DNA from: CAVWDI01 sp046259385
GTDB lineage: Bacteria; Chloroflexota; Anaerolineae; Anaerolineales; UBA4823
DNA length: 32,639 nucleotides
Reading direction: 5' to 3'
Assembly: GCA_046259385.1 (NCBI GenBank)
Contig: JBJYWI010000205.1
Location: forward strand, 1-32,639
The notes beneath the pieces were generated by a model that searched no databases, was not told the origin of the DNA, and saw only the letters and a list, made by a program, of their open reading frames with translations. Positions 1 through 7,474 of the stretch are shown here, piece by piece; the stretch's first letter is position 1; every line of letters starts with the position of its first letter. Both the position numbers and the translations under genes were made by a program.

Positions 1-106
1 CGGCGGGCAGCAGGATCCCGGCTGCAATAAAGAGCGCCAGGATAATCCGGCTGGCGTTGAGCCCCTGCCTCTTTAATAATGACGGCAACTCATTTTTTCT
101 TTCCAT
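1..106 (-). CDS. N-terminus of an unknown membrane protein (partial)
   Basis: An open reading frame begins with ATG at 106 and runs off the left edge. It encodes about 35 residues, starting MERKNELPSLLKRQGL and followed by a hydrophobic stretch (ASRIILALFIAAGILLPA) that looks like a signal anchor or first membrane helix after a basic N-terminus. A good ribosome binding site (GGAG, 7 bases before the ATG) supports the start. The family cannot be recognised from so few residues. The gene may share the AT-rich upstream region 107-313 with no close partner on its own strand. Confidence 0.6.
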   Translation of the reverse strand, partial: MERKNELPSLLKRQGLNASRIILALFIAAGILLPA

Positions 107-313
107 GTCATTCTCCTTAAATTAAACAGGATATTGTCACAAAGCTATCCGGTTTCAATCCGCATATGGTCTGCCAAAATTAAAATTAAAAAATATTTTA
201 AATTCAAATAATCTACCAATTAAATGTGTATTATGCCAGAAAAGTATAGCATAAAGGCGTTACCTTTAGATTAAGACTCGTTTGAGGGGATATTAAGCTT
301 TTCGTGCGATTTT
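107..313. other. AT-rich intergenic region
   Basis: No gene is supported in these 207 bases. The stretch is much richer in A+T than its surroundings and contains several weak -10-like hexamers on both strands, for example CATAAT on the minus strand near 230, but no convincing -35/-10 pair. It probably holds the promoter of the partial gene at 1-106 and the end of the transcript of the C39/TPR gene that stops at 314. Confidence 0.4.
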
Positions 314-1591
314 TCACTCATTCGCGCCCAGGTAGCTGATCGCGTACTGGGCGTCGCTGTAGTTGGGGTTTTCAAACAGCGCCTGCTGGAAATAGCCCAG
401 GGCGCCCTCGTTGTCGCCCTGGCGGTACAGCCCCCAGCCGTGCCACAGCAGCGCTTCCTCTGCGTTGGGCGTGATTTTCAGGGCGTATTCGGTCAGCGCC
501 ATCAGGTCGTCGGTCTTTCCGCTGTGGAAGTAAGCGATGAAAGGTGTGAACTGGTAGCGCAGCATGCGCTGCGGGAGTCCCAGCCGGCGGGCTTCGTCGA
601 ACGCCCTGGCGGCTTCGGTGTAACGCTCGAAATAGGTCAGGTTGGAGCCCAGGTTGAACCATGCAAAAGGGTTGTCCTGGGCGGCTTCGATTTCCCGCTT
701 GGAGCGCTCGAGGGCGGTCTCGCGGCTGGTTGCCGGGTCCCAGTTCGGCCCCAGGATGGCTTTGACGGTCTCCTCCTGCCAGGGCAGGTAAATCAGGATG
801 ACAACCCGGTTAAAAGCCTGCCAGTACTCGTCCACAACCTCATAGGGTATCTCCTGGTTTGCGCCGTGGTAGCTGTCCTGCCCGATGAAGACCTCTTTGG
901 CTTCATCGTACCCGGTCAGCACCTGGTAGTGGGCAGCCCACAGGTCGTCGTTTGGCCAGTAAGGTCCTTCGAAGTAAAAGCTCTCCTCGATCATCACCGG
1001 GATGCCGTTCGCCAGAAACTCCTTGAGCATCTCCAGGTCGCTCCCGACCCGGTATTCGAAGTTCAGCCAGCCCACGTTGGTGCGCACAAAATAAGCCAGT
1101 TCCTCCACGTTGACATTGCGGTCCTCCCGCTGCGGTTTGAGCGCCTCCGCGATCACGGTCTGGTCGCCCTCCCAGCCGTAGTAGCGCAGGTACATCGTAA
1201 GGGCAGCCGGACCGCAGTTGTTAATGTCCTGGTACTCCCAGCGGGGCGGGTCGAGAATAACCTGCTCCGGGAGCGGGGTCGGGGAGACGGTCGGGGTGGG
1301 GGTGTTCACCTCGGTAACGGTCGGGCTGGGCTGGGGCGTGCTGGTGGGGGTGCTGGTCACATTGTTGGTGACCTGCACCTGCGGCTCGGGCAGGGCGGTC
1401 GGGGGCGATTGGACCGGGTCGATCACCCCGCGCAGGTACGCCCGGGCGAAATCCAGCCGCCAGGAAAGGCGCTTGTTTACCGGCGGCAGCTGGTAAGCCA
1501 GCCCAGCCAGAAGGGTGAGCGCCGCCAGTATCAGGATAATTTTCAGGATCGGAGACCCGCGCATGGCGGCAATTTTATCATCCCAATCCAT
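314..1591 (-). CDS. Membrane-anchored C39-like cysteine peptidase domain with TPR repeats
   Basis: The product of about 425 aa starts MDWDDKIAAMRGS, followed by a membrane anchor (ILKIILILAALTLLAGLAY) and a Thr/Pro-rich linker, so the rest is probably outside the cell. The middle part is a Peptidase_C39_2-like papain-fold domain: NNCGPAALTMYLRYYG holds the catalytic Cys, AAHYQVLTGYD the His, and GQDSY the likely Asp. The C-terminus has two or three TPR-like units (NPFAWFNLGSNL, EEALLWHGWGLY, YSDAQYAISYLG). Longer reading would overlap miaB, so I place the start at ATG 1591; ATG 1564 is possible. No clear Shine-Dalgarno sequence precedes either. The gene diverges from miaB. C39 domains in transporters cut leader peptides, but no ABC domain is attached here, so the substrate is unknown. 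Confidence 0.75.
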   Translation of the reverse strand: MDWDDKIAAMRGSPILKIILILAALTLLAGLAYQLPPVNKRLSWRLDFARAYLRGVIDPVQSPPTALPEPQVQVTNNVTSTPTSTPQPSPTVTEVNTPTPTVSPTPLPEQVILDPPRWEYQDINNCGPAALTMYLRYYGWEGDQTVIAEALKPQREDRNVNVEELAYFVRTNVGWLNFEYRVGSDLEMLKEFLANGIPVMIEESFYFEGPYWPNDDLWAAHYQVLTGYDEAKEVFIGQDSYHGANQEIPYEVVDEYWQAFNRVVILIYLPWQEETVKAILGPNWDPATSRETALERSKREIEAAQDNPFAWFNLGSNLTYFERYTEAARAFDEARRLGLPQRMLRYQFTPFIAYFHSGKTDDLMALTEYALKITPNAEEALLWHGWGLYRQGDNEGALGYFQQALFENPNYSDAQYAISYLGANE

Positions 1592-1638
1592 CCCTTTATG
1601 TAAAGAAAGGATTAAATGAAATTTAGAGCCCCCTGCGT

Positions 1639-1644
1639 TATAAT
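1639..1644 (+). promoter_or_regulatory. -10 box TATAAT of miaB (leaderless candidate)
   Basis: A perfect TATAAT ends six bases before the ATG at 1651, which places the expected transcription start on or next to that ATG. No good -35 hexamer is visible 16-18 bases upstream. Seen in sequence: hexamer and spacing. Inferred: a leaderless mRNA. Confidence 0.5.
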
Positions 1645-3015
1645 ATGGACATGAAATATCATATTTGGACAGAAGGCTGCCAGATGAATGTGGCAGATTC
1701 AATGCGCGTTGCTTCTTCCCTGGAAGGGCTCGGCTATTCGGCAGTCCCCAGGGCGGAAGAGGCGGATGTGATCGTGCTGAACACCTGTGTTGTGCGCCAG
1801 TCCGCCGAGGACAAGGCTTACGGAAGGCTGAACTCCCTGAAACCGCTCAAGAAGGACCGCCCGGACCTGGTGATCAACCTGATGGGCTGCCTGGTCGGCG
1901 TTAAGAGTTACCAGGCTCTACAAAAGCGTTTCCCCTTTGTGGATGTGTTCTCGCCGCCCTCTGACCCCGGTCCGCTCCTGGCTCACCTGCTGCAGGAGGA
2001 GACCCGCCAGGCGCAGCTTTCGGACATATCCCGCCGCCACGCGGTTGTGGACGGGGAACTCCTGCTTCCGCTTGAAGAGCGCGGAAAAATGGTGGCGGCG
2101 TTTGTACCGGTGGTGCTGGGTTGTTCTTTTGCCTGCACCTTCTGCGTGATCCCGTACCGGCGCGGCGCTGAACGCAGCCGCCCGGCTGAGGAGGTGGTCG
2201 CGGAGGTGCGTTCGCTTGCCTCCCAGGGTGTGAAAGAGGTCACCCTGCTCGGGCAGATCGTCGATCGCTACGGCCGGGACATCCCGGGTAACCCGGACCT
2301 TTCAGGGCTGCTGCGCAGGGTGCATGAGGTGGAGGGGCTGGAACGCATCCGCTTTCTGACTTCCCACCCGAACTGGATGACAACTGAACTGCTGGATACG
2401 GTCGCTGAACTGCCCCGGGTGATGCCCCATATTGAGGTGCCGGTCCAATCAGGCGACGACCGGGTGCTGGAGGATATGCAGCGCGGCTACACGGTTGAGG
2501 GTTACCGGAGTCTGGTGGCTAACATCCGGGGGCGCCTGCCGCATGCCGCTATCGCCACCGATGTGATTGTCGGCTTTCCGGGCGAGAGCGAGTCCCAGTT
2601 TATGCGCACTTATCATTTGCTGGAAGAGCTCGAACTGGATGTCGCCCACCTGGCTCGCTATTCCGAACGCCCCGGGACGGTCGCGGCGCGCCGTCTTGCG
2701 GATGACGTTCCCGATGAAGAGAAATGGCGCCGCTTCCGCTTGCTGGAGGAACTGCAGGAGGGCATCGCTGCCCGCATAAACAGGCGTTTTATGGGCGAAC
2801 TGGTTGAAGTCCTTTTTGAAGAGCAGGTGCGCGGGCGCTGGCGCGGCCGCACCCCAACCAATAAACTGGTTTTCGTGCAAAGCGAGTCGGATTTACGCGG
2901 CCAGTTGCGCCAGGCGCGCGTTACATGGGCTGGTCCGTGGTCGATGCAGGCCAGCCTGGCGGATGAACGACCGCTTGTGCAATCCCCGGTTGGCTACCCG
3001 CTCGAGGCACTTTAG
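1645..3015 (+). CDS. miaB: tRNA-2-methylthio-N6-dimethylallyladenosine synthase MiaB
   Basis: This radical SAM methylthiotransferase adds a methylthio group to i6A37 of tRNAs reading UNN codons. All landmarks are present: three N-terminal cysteines for the auxiliary [4Fe-4S] cluster (EGCQMN, LNTCVV, MGCL), the radical SAM motif CSFACTFC (C160, C164, C167), and a C-terminal TRAM-like region ending near PTNKLVFV. Length of 456 aa is normal for the family. The first ATG is at 1645, but 1651 (MKYHIWTEGC) fits family N-termini and would sit at the predicted transcription start. It converges with recO, with 12 bases between the stops. The GCQMN form and the CVIPYRRG loop favour MiaB over MtaB. The paralogue rimO lies 3 kb downstream. 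Confidence 0.93.
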   Translation: MDMKYHIWTEGCQMNVADSMRVASSLEGLGYSAVPRAEEADVIVLNTCVVRQSAEDKAYGRLNSLKPLKKDRPDLVINLMGCLVGVKSYQALQKRFPFVDVFSPPSDPGPLLAHLLQEETRQAQLSDISRRHAVVDGELLLPLEERGKMVAAFVPVVLGCSFACTFCVIPYRRGAERSRPAEEVVAEVRSLASQGVKEVTLLGQIVDRYGRDIPGNPDLSGLLRRVHEVEGLERIRFLTSHPNWMTTELLDTVAELPRVMPHIEVPVQSGDDRVLEDMQRGYTVEGYRSLVANIRGRLPHAAIATDVIVGFPGESESQFMRTYHLLEELELDVAHLARYSERPGTVAARRLADDVPDEEKWRRFRLLEELQEGIAARINRRFMGELVEVLFEEQVRGRWRGRTPTNKLVFVQSESDLRGQLRQARVTWAGPWSMQASLADERPLVQSPVGYPLEAL

Positions 3016-3027
3016 TTAATCGTAGTT

Positions 3028-3819
3028 TTATCTCAGTTGTGAATTTTCTCTCGCCCGGCGGATGAACGCCGGGCTGTTCAGTTCGCGCTCCAGCACGTAG
3101 GTCAGGTAATCCCCCATCAGTTTTTCCATCTCGCGGCTGGCAGCCGGTGTTGGCTTTGCCCGGGCTGCGTCCGGGAATGCGCTGCGCTGGAAGTGGCGCA
3201 GGTATTTGAGTGCGGTTTCGCTTACCGGGCGTGCGTCCGCTATCAGAGGTCTGCAGTCCGGGCAGACTGCGCCGCCGCGCCCGGCTGAGAAGTACTGGTC
3301 CTGGGGTTTTATTTCATTTTTGCAGTTGGTGCAGTTGAACAGCTGGGGGCGGTAACCCGCCAGGTCGAGCAGGCGCATTTCGTAGTAACGCAGCACAAGG
3401 CTGGTGCTAAAGCCGGAACCCAGCCGATCCAGGCTCTCCAGTAATAACCGGAAAAGCGCCCGGTTGGGACCTTCCTCAGCCGTGAAGCGGTCCAGCAGCT
3501 CAACCACATAAGAGGCGCAGGAAGCCAGCATAATGTCCTCGCGCAGGGTCTGGTTCAGGTCGATCGCTTCTGCCTGAGTGATGATACCGATATCGCGCCC
3601 GCGCGCCAGGAGCATTTTCACATGTGTGAAAGGTTCCAGGTGACCGGCTTTTCGTGACCGCATCTTGCGCACGCCCTTGGCGATTGCGCGCAGTTTGCCC
3701 TGTTCGCGGGTATAGAGGACCAGCAGCCGGTCGGCTTCCCCCCAGTCAGTCCGCCGCAGAACAACCGCTTCAAGGCTCTGAGAGCGGATCCTGCGGCTGA
3801 GGCGCTCCTGTCCATCCAT
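3028..3819 (-). CDS. recO: DNA repair protein RecO
   Basis: RecO works with RecF and RecR to load RecA on SSB-coated single-stranded DNA and anneals strands. The 263 aa product has the N-terminal OB fold (LEAVVLRRTDWGEADRLLVL...GVRKMRSR), the helical middle, and a four-cysteine zinc site (C163, C166, C186, C189; FNCTNC...VCPDC). Length is normal. The start at ATG 3819 is preceded by TATAAT six bases upstream and by no Shine-Dalgarno sequence, so translation of a leaderless mRNA is likely. It diverges from rplI; recR is also in this window, about 11 kb away. Confidence 0.93.
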   Translation of the reverse strand: MDGQERLSRRIRSQSLEAVVLRRTDWGEADRLLVLYTREQGKLRAIAKGVRKMRSRKAGHLEPFTHVKMLLARGRDIGIITQAEAIDLNQTLREDIMLASCASYVVELLDRFTAEEGPNRALFRLLLESLDRLGSGFSTSLVLRYYEMRLLDLAGYRPQLFNCTNCKNEIKPQDQYFSAGRGGAVCPDCRPLIADARPVSETALKYLRHFQRSAFPDAARAKPTPAASREMEKLMGDYLTYVLERELNSPAFIRRARENSQLR

Positions 3820-3825
3820 ACCGAA

Positions 3826-3831
3826 ATTATA
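3826..3831 (-). promoter_or_regulatory. -10 box TATAAT of recO (leaderless)
   Basis: On the minus strand TATAAT is followed by six bases and then the recO ATG, so transcription is expected to begin at the start codon. No convincing -35 hexamer is seen. The spacing is identical to that at miaB. Confidence 0.6.
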
Positions 3832-3870
3832 TCAGCCGGGCGGAAAAACAGCCGTCCAGGGAGTGGTTGT

Positions 3871-3899
3871 TTGACTAGCCTGTTGCATTCTGGTACAAT
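3871..3899 (+). promoter_or_regulatory. Sigma-70 type promoter of rplI
   Basis: TTGACT (3871-3876), a 17-base spacer, and TACAAT (3894-3899) preceded by TGG make a strong housekeeping promoter. The expected start near 3906 gives a leader of about 79 bases. GCCCGG at 3906-3911 can pair with CCGGGC at 3929-3934 in this leader. Confidence 0.75.
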
Positions 3900-3984
3900 C
3901 CGGACGCCCGGAGCGTTGTACCCTTCGCCCGGGCTTAACTGTGCGCCGATGGCGTAAATTTATAGTAAAGAAAGGGCTTGAAAA

Positions 3985-4575
3985 ATGAAAGTATTATTGA
4001 TTCAGGATGTGTACAATCTTGGCCGCGCGGGGGAAGTTAAAAAGGTCGCAAACGGATATGGACGAAATTACTTGATACCCCAGGGGCTGGCTGTTCTGGC
4101 TACACCGGGGGCGCTGAAGGGAGTTGAGCGCATTCGCTCACAGGCTGAGAGGCAGCGGGCGGTCCTAAACAAGGAGATGGGCGCTATCGCCGAGAAATTG
4201 GTTGGGGTTGAGCTTGTATTCCCGGTCAAAGCAGGCGACACCGGTAAACTCTACGGATCGGTAACGCCCCAGATGATCGTTGATGCGATTAACCAGCAGG
4301 CGGGGGTCGAGCTGACCAAGCGCCATATCGATTCCCAGCCGATCCGGACGATTGGTGTCCACACGGTGAATGTGCGCCTGACAATGGACCTGATCCCGGA
4401 GGTGAAAGCTATCGTCCACCGGGAAGGCGAATCGCCTGAAAGCGCCGCGATAGAAGCCGCAGAAATTGCCGCCGCTGAAGCCGAAGTGTTGCCTGAGGAG
4501 GTCCAGGAAGTCCTGGAAGTTGTCGAGCCTGAGATGGCTGATACCCAACCGGAAGCCGCAGGGGAAAGCGATTAG
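3985..4575 (+). CDS. rplI: Large ribosomal subunit protein bL9
   Basis: bL9 binds 23S rRNA at the base of the L1 stalk. The N-terminal domain is typical (MKVLLIQDVYNLGRAGEVKKVANGYGRNYLIP), followed by the long connecting helix and the C-terminal domain ending near VKAIVHREG. At 196 aa it is about 45 residues longer than usual because of an acidic, Ala/Glu-rich tail (ESAAIEAAEIAAAEAEVLPEEVQEV...). Translation ends at TAG 4573-4575, but the same frame then continues for 26 more acidic codons to a second TAG at 4654-4656, so the present stop may be a recent nonsense mutation or a read-through site. AAAGG about 9 bases before ATG supports the start. It is led by a strong promoter. Confidence 0.95.
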   Translation: MKVLLIQDVYNLGRAGEVKKVANGYGRNYLIPQGLAVLATPGALKGVERIRSQAERQRAVLNKEMGAIAEKLVGVELVFPVKAGDTGKLYGSVTPQMIVDAINQQAGVELTKRHIDSQPIRTIGVHTVNVRLTMDLIPEVKAIVHREGESPESAAIEAAEIAAAEAEVLPEEVQEVLEVVEPEMADTQPEAAGESD

Positions 4576-4656
4576 GAAGTTGATTCACCCCCAGAATCCC
4601 AAACCGGGGATGAAACTGGGGCGGAAGAGACACCCACAGGCGAGGGTTCAAGCTAG
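4576..4656 (+). other. In-frame extension of rplI beyond an amber codon
   Basis: Directly after the rplI TAG, 26 sense codons in the same frame read EVDSPPESQTGDETG then AEETPTGEGSS before a second TAG at 4654-4656. The composition (Glu, Asp, Thr, Pro, Gly, Ser) matches the low-complexity acidic tail before the stop, unlike random intergenic sequence. It may be a decayed end of the gene, a read-through product or an assembly error. Confidence 0.5.
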
Positions 4657-4733
4657 ATCATCTTTTTCGGACAGGCAGGTATTCCCCAATATTAGGAGTG
4701 ATTCAGACGTCCGCACTTAGGCGGAATCCGGTT

Positions 4734-4747
4734 TGCCTCTAGAGGCA
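4734..4747. promoter_or_regulatory. 14-bp perfect palindrome upstream of the RodZ-like gene
   Basis: TGCCTCTAGAGGCA is a perfect inverted repeat with no loop, ending 17 bases before the GTG start of the next gene. No T-run follows, so it is not a terminator; a binding site for a dimeric regulator is the likeliest reading. The gene itself carries two HTH domains, so autoregulation is conceivable but unproved. Confidence 0.35.
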
Positions 4748-4764
4748 CACTATCGAGAAATTAT

Positions 4765-6042
4765 GTGAATGCATCGGTCGGAGATCAGCTGCGCCAGGCT
4801 CGTGAAGAGCGATCCTTATCGCTTGAGCAGGTAGCCCACGCGACCCATATGCGCGTGCACTACCTCAGGGCGCTGGAATCGAATGACCTCGAGTCGATCC
4901 CGTCCCTGGCTCAGGCGCGCGGTTTTCTCCGGGCATACGCTGGTTTCCTCGGGTTGGACGCGAGGCCGTTGCTGGCGGATATGTTTTACGGCGAATCGCC
5001 GCCGGATAAAGTCGAAAAGAGTGAACACCAGCCTGATGAAGACAGAACGGAGGAAGTCGAGGAGGGTGGTTCCGCGGCGGTTTTTATCGAGATCGGGGAG
5101 TCGCTCCAGCGCCAGAGAGAGATGCTGGGGCTTTCGATTGAAGATGTGGAGCGCCACACCCACCTGCGCCGCCACTATATACTCGCCCTAGAAGCCGGCG
5201 ATCTGGATGGATTGCCTTCTCCGGTACAGGGCCGCGGGATGCTTAACAATTATGCCGCTTTCCTGGGGATGGATGCCGACCGGCTGCTGCTGCGCTTCGC
5301 GGACGGGCTCCAGATGCGGCATGCTGTCCGGTATGCCGGACGGGTGGACACCCGGCCGATATCTGCTGCGCCGAGCTCCCCCTCCACCGGCGGTTTGCGC
5401 AGGCTGATATCTGCAGATTTACTGGTGGTTCTTGTGGTTTCAATTGGAATGATCGCTTTTTTCATCTGGGGCGCAGGGCGGATTTTTTCAATGCAGTCAG
5501 AGATTGAGTTAACTCCCACTGCGCCTTCGATCGCGGATGTATTGCTGGCTACCGCTACGCCTTCGCTGACCTTTACACCCCAGCCGGTGACGCCTACTTC
5601 AGTTTCTAATGTGGAACAATTCTCACCCGGTGGGGGCGTGGCTGGCTCGGCGGGTGAAGAAGGGTTGCCCCCGGGAGGCGCTGGAGGCGTCCAGGTTTAT
5701 GTCGTTGTCCACCAGCGCGCCTGGATGCGGGTTATTGTCGACGGCGAGACGGAATTTGAAGGGCGCGTGATCCCGGACAGCGCCTATAATTTCGCCGGCG
5801 AGGCGACAGTTGAAGTTCTGACGGGCAACGGGCTTGCGCTGCAGGTTTTTTATGACCAGGCTGACCTTGGCCGTCTGGGCGTTTACGGTCAGGTTGTCCG
5901 CCAGGTTTACACAGCCGAAGGTATTGTCACCCCCACTCCGACCATCACCCTAACGCCGACTGTAACTCTGCCGGCAACCCCGACCCCGACTCTTACACCC
6001 ACAAGCCAGGCTGTGGAGGAAACCGCACCGCCATTTCCTTAA
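4765..6042 (+). CDS. RodZ-like membrane protein with two tandem HTH domains
   Basis: The 425 aa product contains two HTH_25 domains, residues about 5-70 (GDQLRQAREERSLSLEQVA...) and 109-175 (GESLQRQREMLGLSIEDVE...), one membrane helix at about 219-238, a Thr/Pro-rich linker, a RodZ C-terminal (DUF4115-like) beta domain at about 310-390 (VYVVVHQRAWMRVIVDGETEFEG), and a second Thr/Pro-rich tail. RodZ links the MreB cytoskeleton to the elongasome and has one HTH domain; the duplication is unusual. The start is GTG 4765, because the overlapping ATG at 4763 is followed at once by TGA. mreB is not in the window, so the cell-shape role is inferred from domain order alone. It lies 28 bases before rimO and is probably cotranscribed with it. 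Confidence 0.82.
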   Translation: MNASVGDQLRQAREERSLSLEQVAHATHMRVHYLRALESNDLESIPSLAQARGFLRAYAGFLGLDARPLLADMFYGESPPDKVEKSEHQPDEDRTEEVEEGGSAAVFIEIGESLQRQREMLGLSIEDVERHTHLRRHYILALEAGDLDGLPSPVQGRGMLNNYAAFLGMDADRLLLRFADGLQMRHAVRYAGRVDTRPISAAPSSPSTGGLRRLISADLLVVLVVSIGMIAFFIWGAGRIFSMQSEIELTPTAPSIADVLLATATPSLTFTPQPVTPTSVSNVEQFSPGGGVAGSAGEEGLPPGGAGGVQVYVVVHQRAWMRVIVDGETEFEGRVIPDSAYNFAGEATVEVLTGNGLALQVFYDQADLGRLGVYGQVVRQVYTAEGIVTPTPTITLTPTVTLPATPTPTLTPTSQAVEETAPPFP

Positions 6043-6070
6043 GGACTTTCTGGTATTTGCTGGCATTAAT

Positions 6071-7474
6071 ATGGTGAAGAATAAACGAAGTTTTTATATG
6101 CTTTCGCTTGGTTGTGCTAAAAACACGGTCGATTCCAATTCGATGGCTCAGATGTTAGCCGGGTCCGGTTTCCATGCAGTCCCTTCTCCGGAGGATGCCG
6201 GGTTTTTGGTTGTTAACACCTGCGGTTTTATTGGGCCGGCAAAAGAGGAGTCCTACCAGGCGCTGCAGGCGCTGGCGCAGGACAAGCGCCCGGGTCAGAT
6301 GCTGATTGCAGCCGGGTGCCTGACCCAGCGCTACGGCGCTCAGGTCGTTGAGCGGGTCCCCGGCATTGACGCCGTTCTCGGCACCCGCAGGTGGATGGAC
6401 ATTGTAGATGTCGTCCAGACTCTGCGCCAGGATGGGGGTCCTGAACCGATGTACCACCTGCCGGATTCCCCAACTGTGGGGGCGGACGTTGGCGGTATCC
6501 ACCAGGTCGCCAGGCAGGGCGGCAGTGCCTACTTAAAAATTGCCGACGGCTGCCGGCGTCCGTGCGCTTTTTGCGCTATTCCGTTAATCAAAGGGACCGC
6601 AGTCAGCAGACCGGTTGAATTAATCCTGGATGAAGCCCGCATGCTGAACGACGCCGGCGTGCGCGAGCTGGTTCTCATCGCTCAGGACACAACCGATTAC
6701 GGTTCTGACCTGGGTATCAAGAACGGGATGGCGCCTTTGCTGAAGAAACTGCTGGCGGCTGCGCCGGATATAGACTGGTTCCGGATATTGTATGCATTTC
6801 CGGGTTATGTGACCGGTGAATTGATCGATGTGATGGCGGACGCGCCCAGGGTGCTTCCATACCTGGATATTCCCTTGCAGCATGCCCACCCGGAGGTGCT
6901 CCGGCGCATGCGCCGCCCCGCAAATATGGAGTGGATATACCGCACCCTGGAGACGATGCGTAATAAAATGCCAGGTCTGGCGGTGCGCACCACATTTATA
7001 GTGGGTTACCCGGGCGAGACCGAGTCCGAATTCCGGGTTCTGTTAGATTTTGTCGAACGCATGCGCTTTGACCGGGTGGGCGCGTTTTTGTTTTCCTTTG
7101 AAGCCGGAACAGAGAGCGCGGCTCTTGGAGATCCCGTACCTGCGGATGTAAAAGAAGAACGCTACCAGCGCTTGATGGAGCTCCAGCAGTCAATTTCGCT
7201 TCAAAAGAACCAGGAGTTTGTCGGCAGGACCCTGGATGTGATCGTGGAGGGATATGGGGACGGCATTTCGGTGGGTCGCAGTTACCGGGATGCCCCCGAG
7301 ATCGACGGGCTGGTTCTGGTGGAAGGCGAACTGCCGGTTGGCGAGATCGCTCCGGTAATAATAAACGGTGCGATGGTGTACGACCTGAGCGGTATACCCG
7401 CCGGCGTTGCCTCGATCGCCGAGATTTCTCTGGATAGGAACAACCTGGACAAAACCCGGAGCGGCGGTGTTTGA
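6071..7474 (+). CDS. rimO: Ribosomal protein uS12 methylthiotransferase RimO
   Basis: RimO methylthiolates the conserved aspartate of ribosomal protein uS12. The 467 aa product shows the UPF0004 cysteines (LGCAKNTVDS, NTCGFI, AGCL), the radical SAM motif CRRPCAFC (C161, C165, C168) and the C-terminal TRAM region (VGRSYRDAPEIDGLVLVEG), whose DAPEIDG segment is characteristic of RimO rather than MiaB. Length is normal. The stop TGA overlaps the GTG start of the downstream nucleotidase-like gene, implying translational coupling. No clear Shine-Dalgarno sequence precedes ATG 6071; ATG and GTG lie in tandem there. Confidence 0.93.
   Translation: MVKNKRSFYMLSLGCAKNTVDSNSMAQMLAGSGFHAVPSPEDAGFLVVNTCGFIGPAKEESYQALQALAQDKRPGQMLIAAGCLTQRYGAQVVERVPGIDAVLGTRRWMDIVDVVQTLRQDGGPEPMYHLPDSPTVGADVGGIHQVARQGGSAYLKIADGCRRPCAFCAIPLIKGTAVSRPVELILDEARMLNDAGVRELVLIAQDTTDYGSDLGIKNGMAPLLKKLLAAAPDIDWFRILYAFPGYVTGELIDVMADAPRVLPYLDIPLQHAHPEVLRRMRRPANMEWIYRTLETMRNKMPGLAVRTTFIVGYPGETESEFRVLLDFVERMRFDRVGAFLFSFEAGTESAALGDPVPADVKEERYQRLMELQQSISLQKNQEFVGRTLDVIVEGYGDGISVGRSYRDAPEIDGLVLVEGELPVGEIAPVIINGAMVYDLSGIPAGVASIAEISLDRNNLDKTRSGGV

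Noticed and set aside
440..1603. Long plus-strand open reading frame (387 aa) opposite the C39/TPR gene
   Set aside because: It is antisense to a gene with clear domains, and its translation has the Gly/Val/Arg-rich look of a shadow frame with no recognisable motif.
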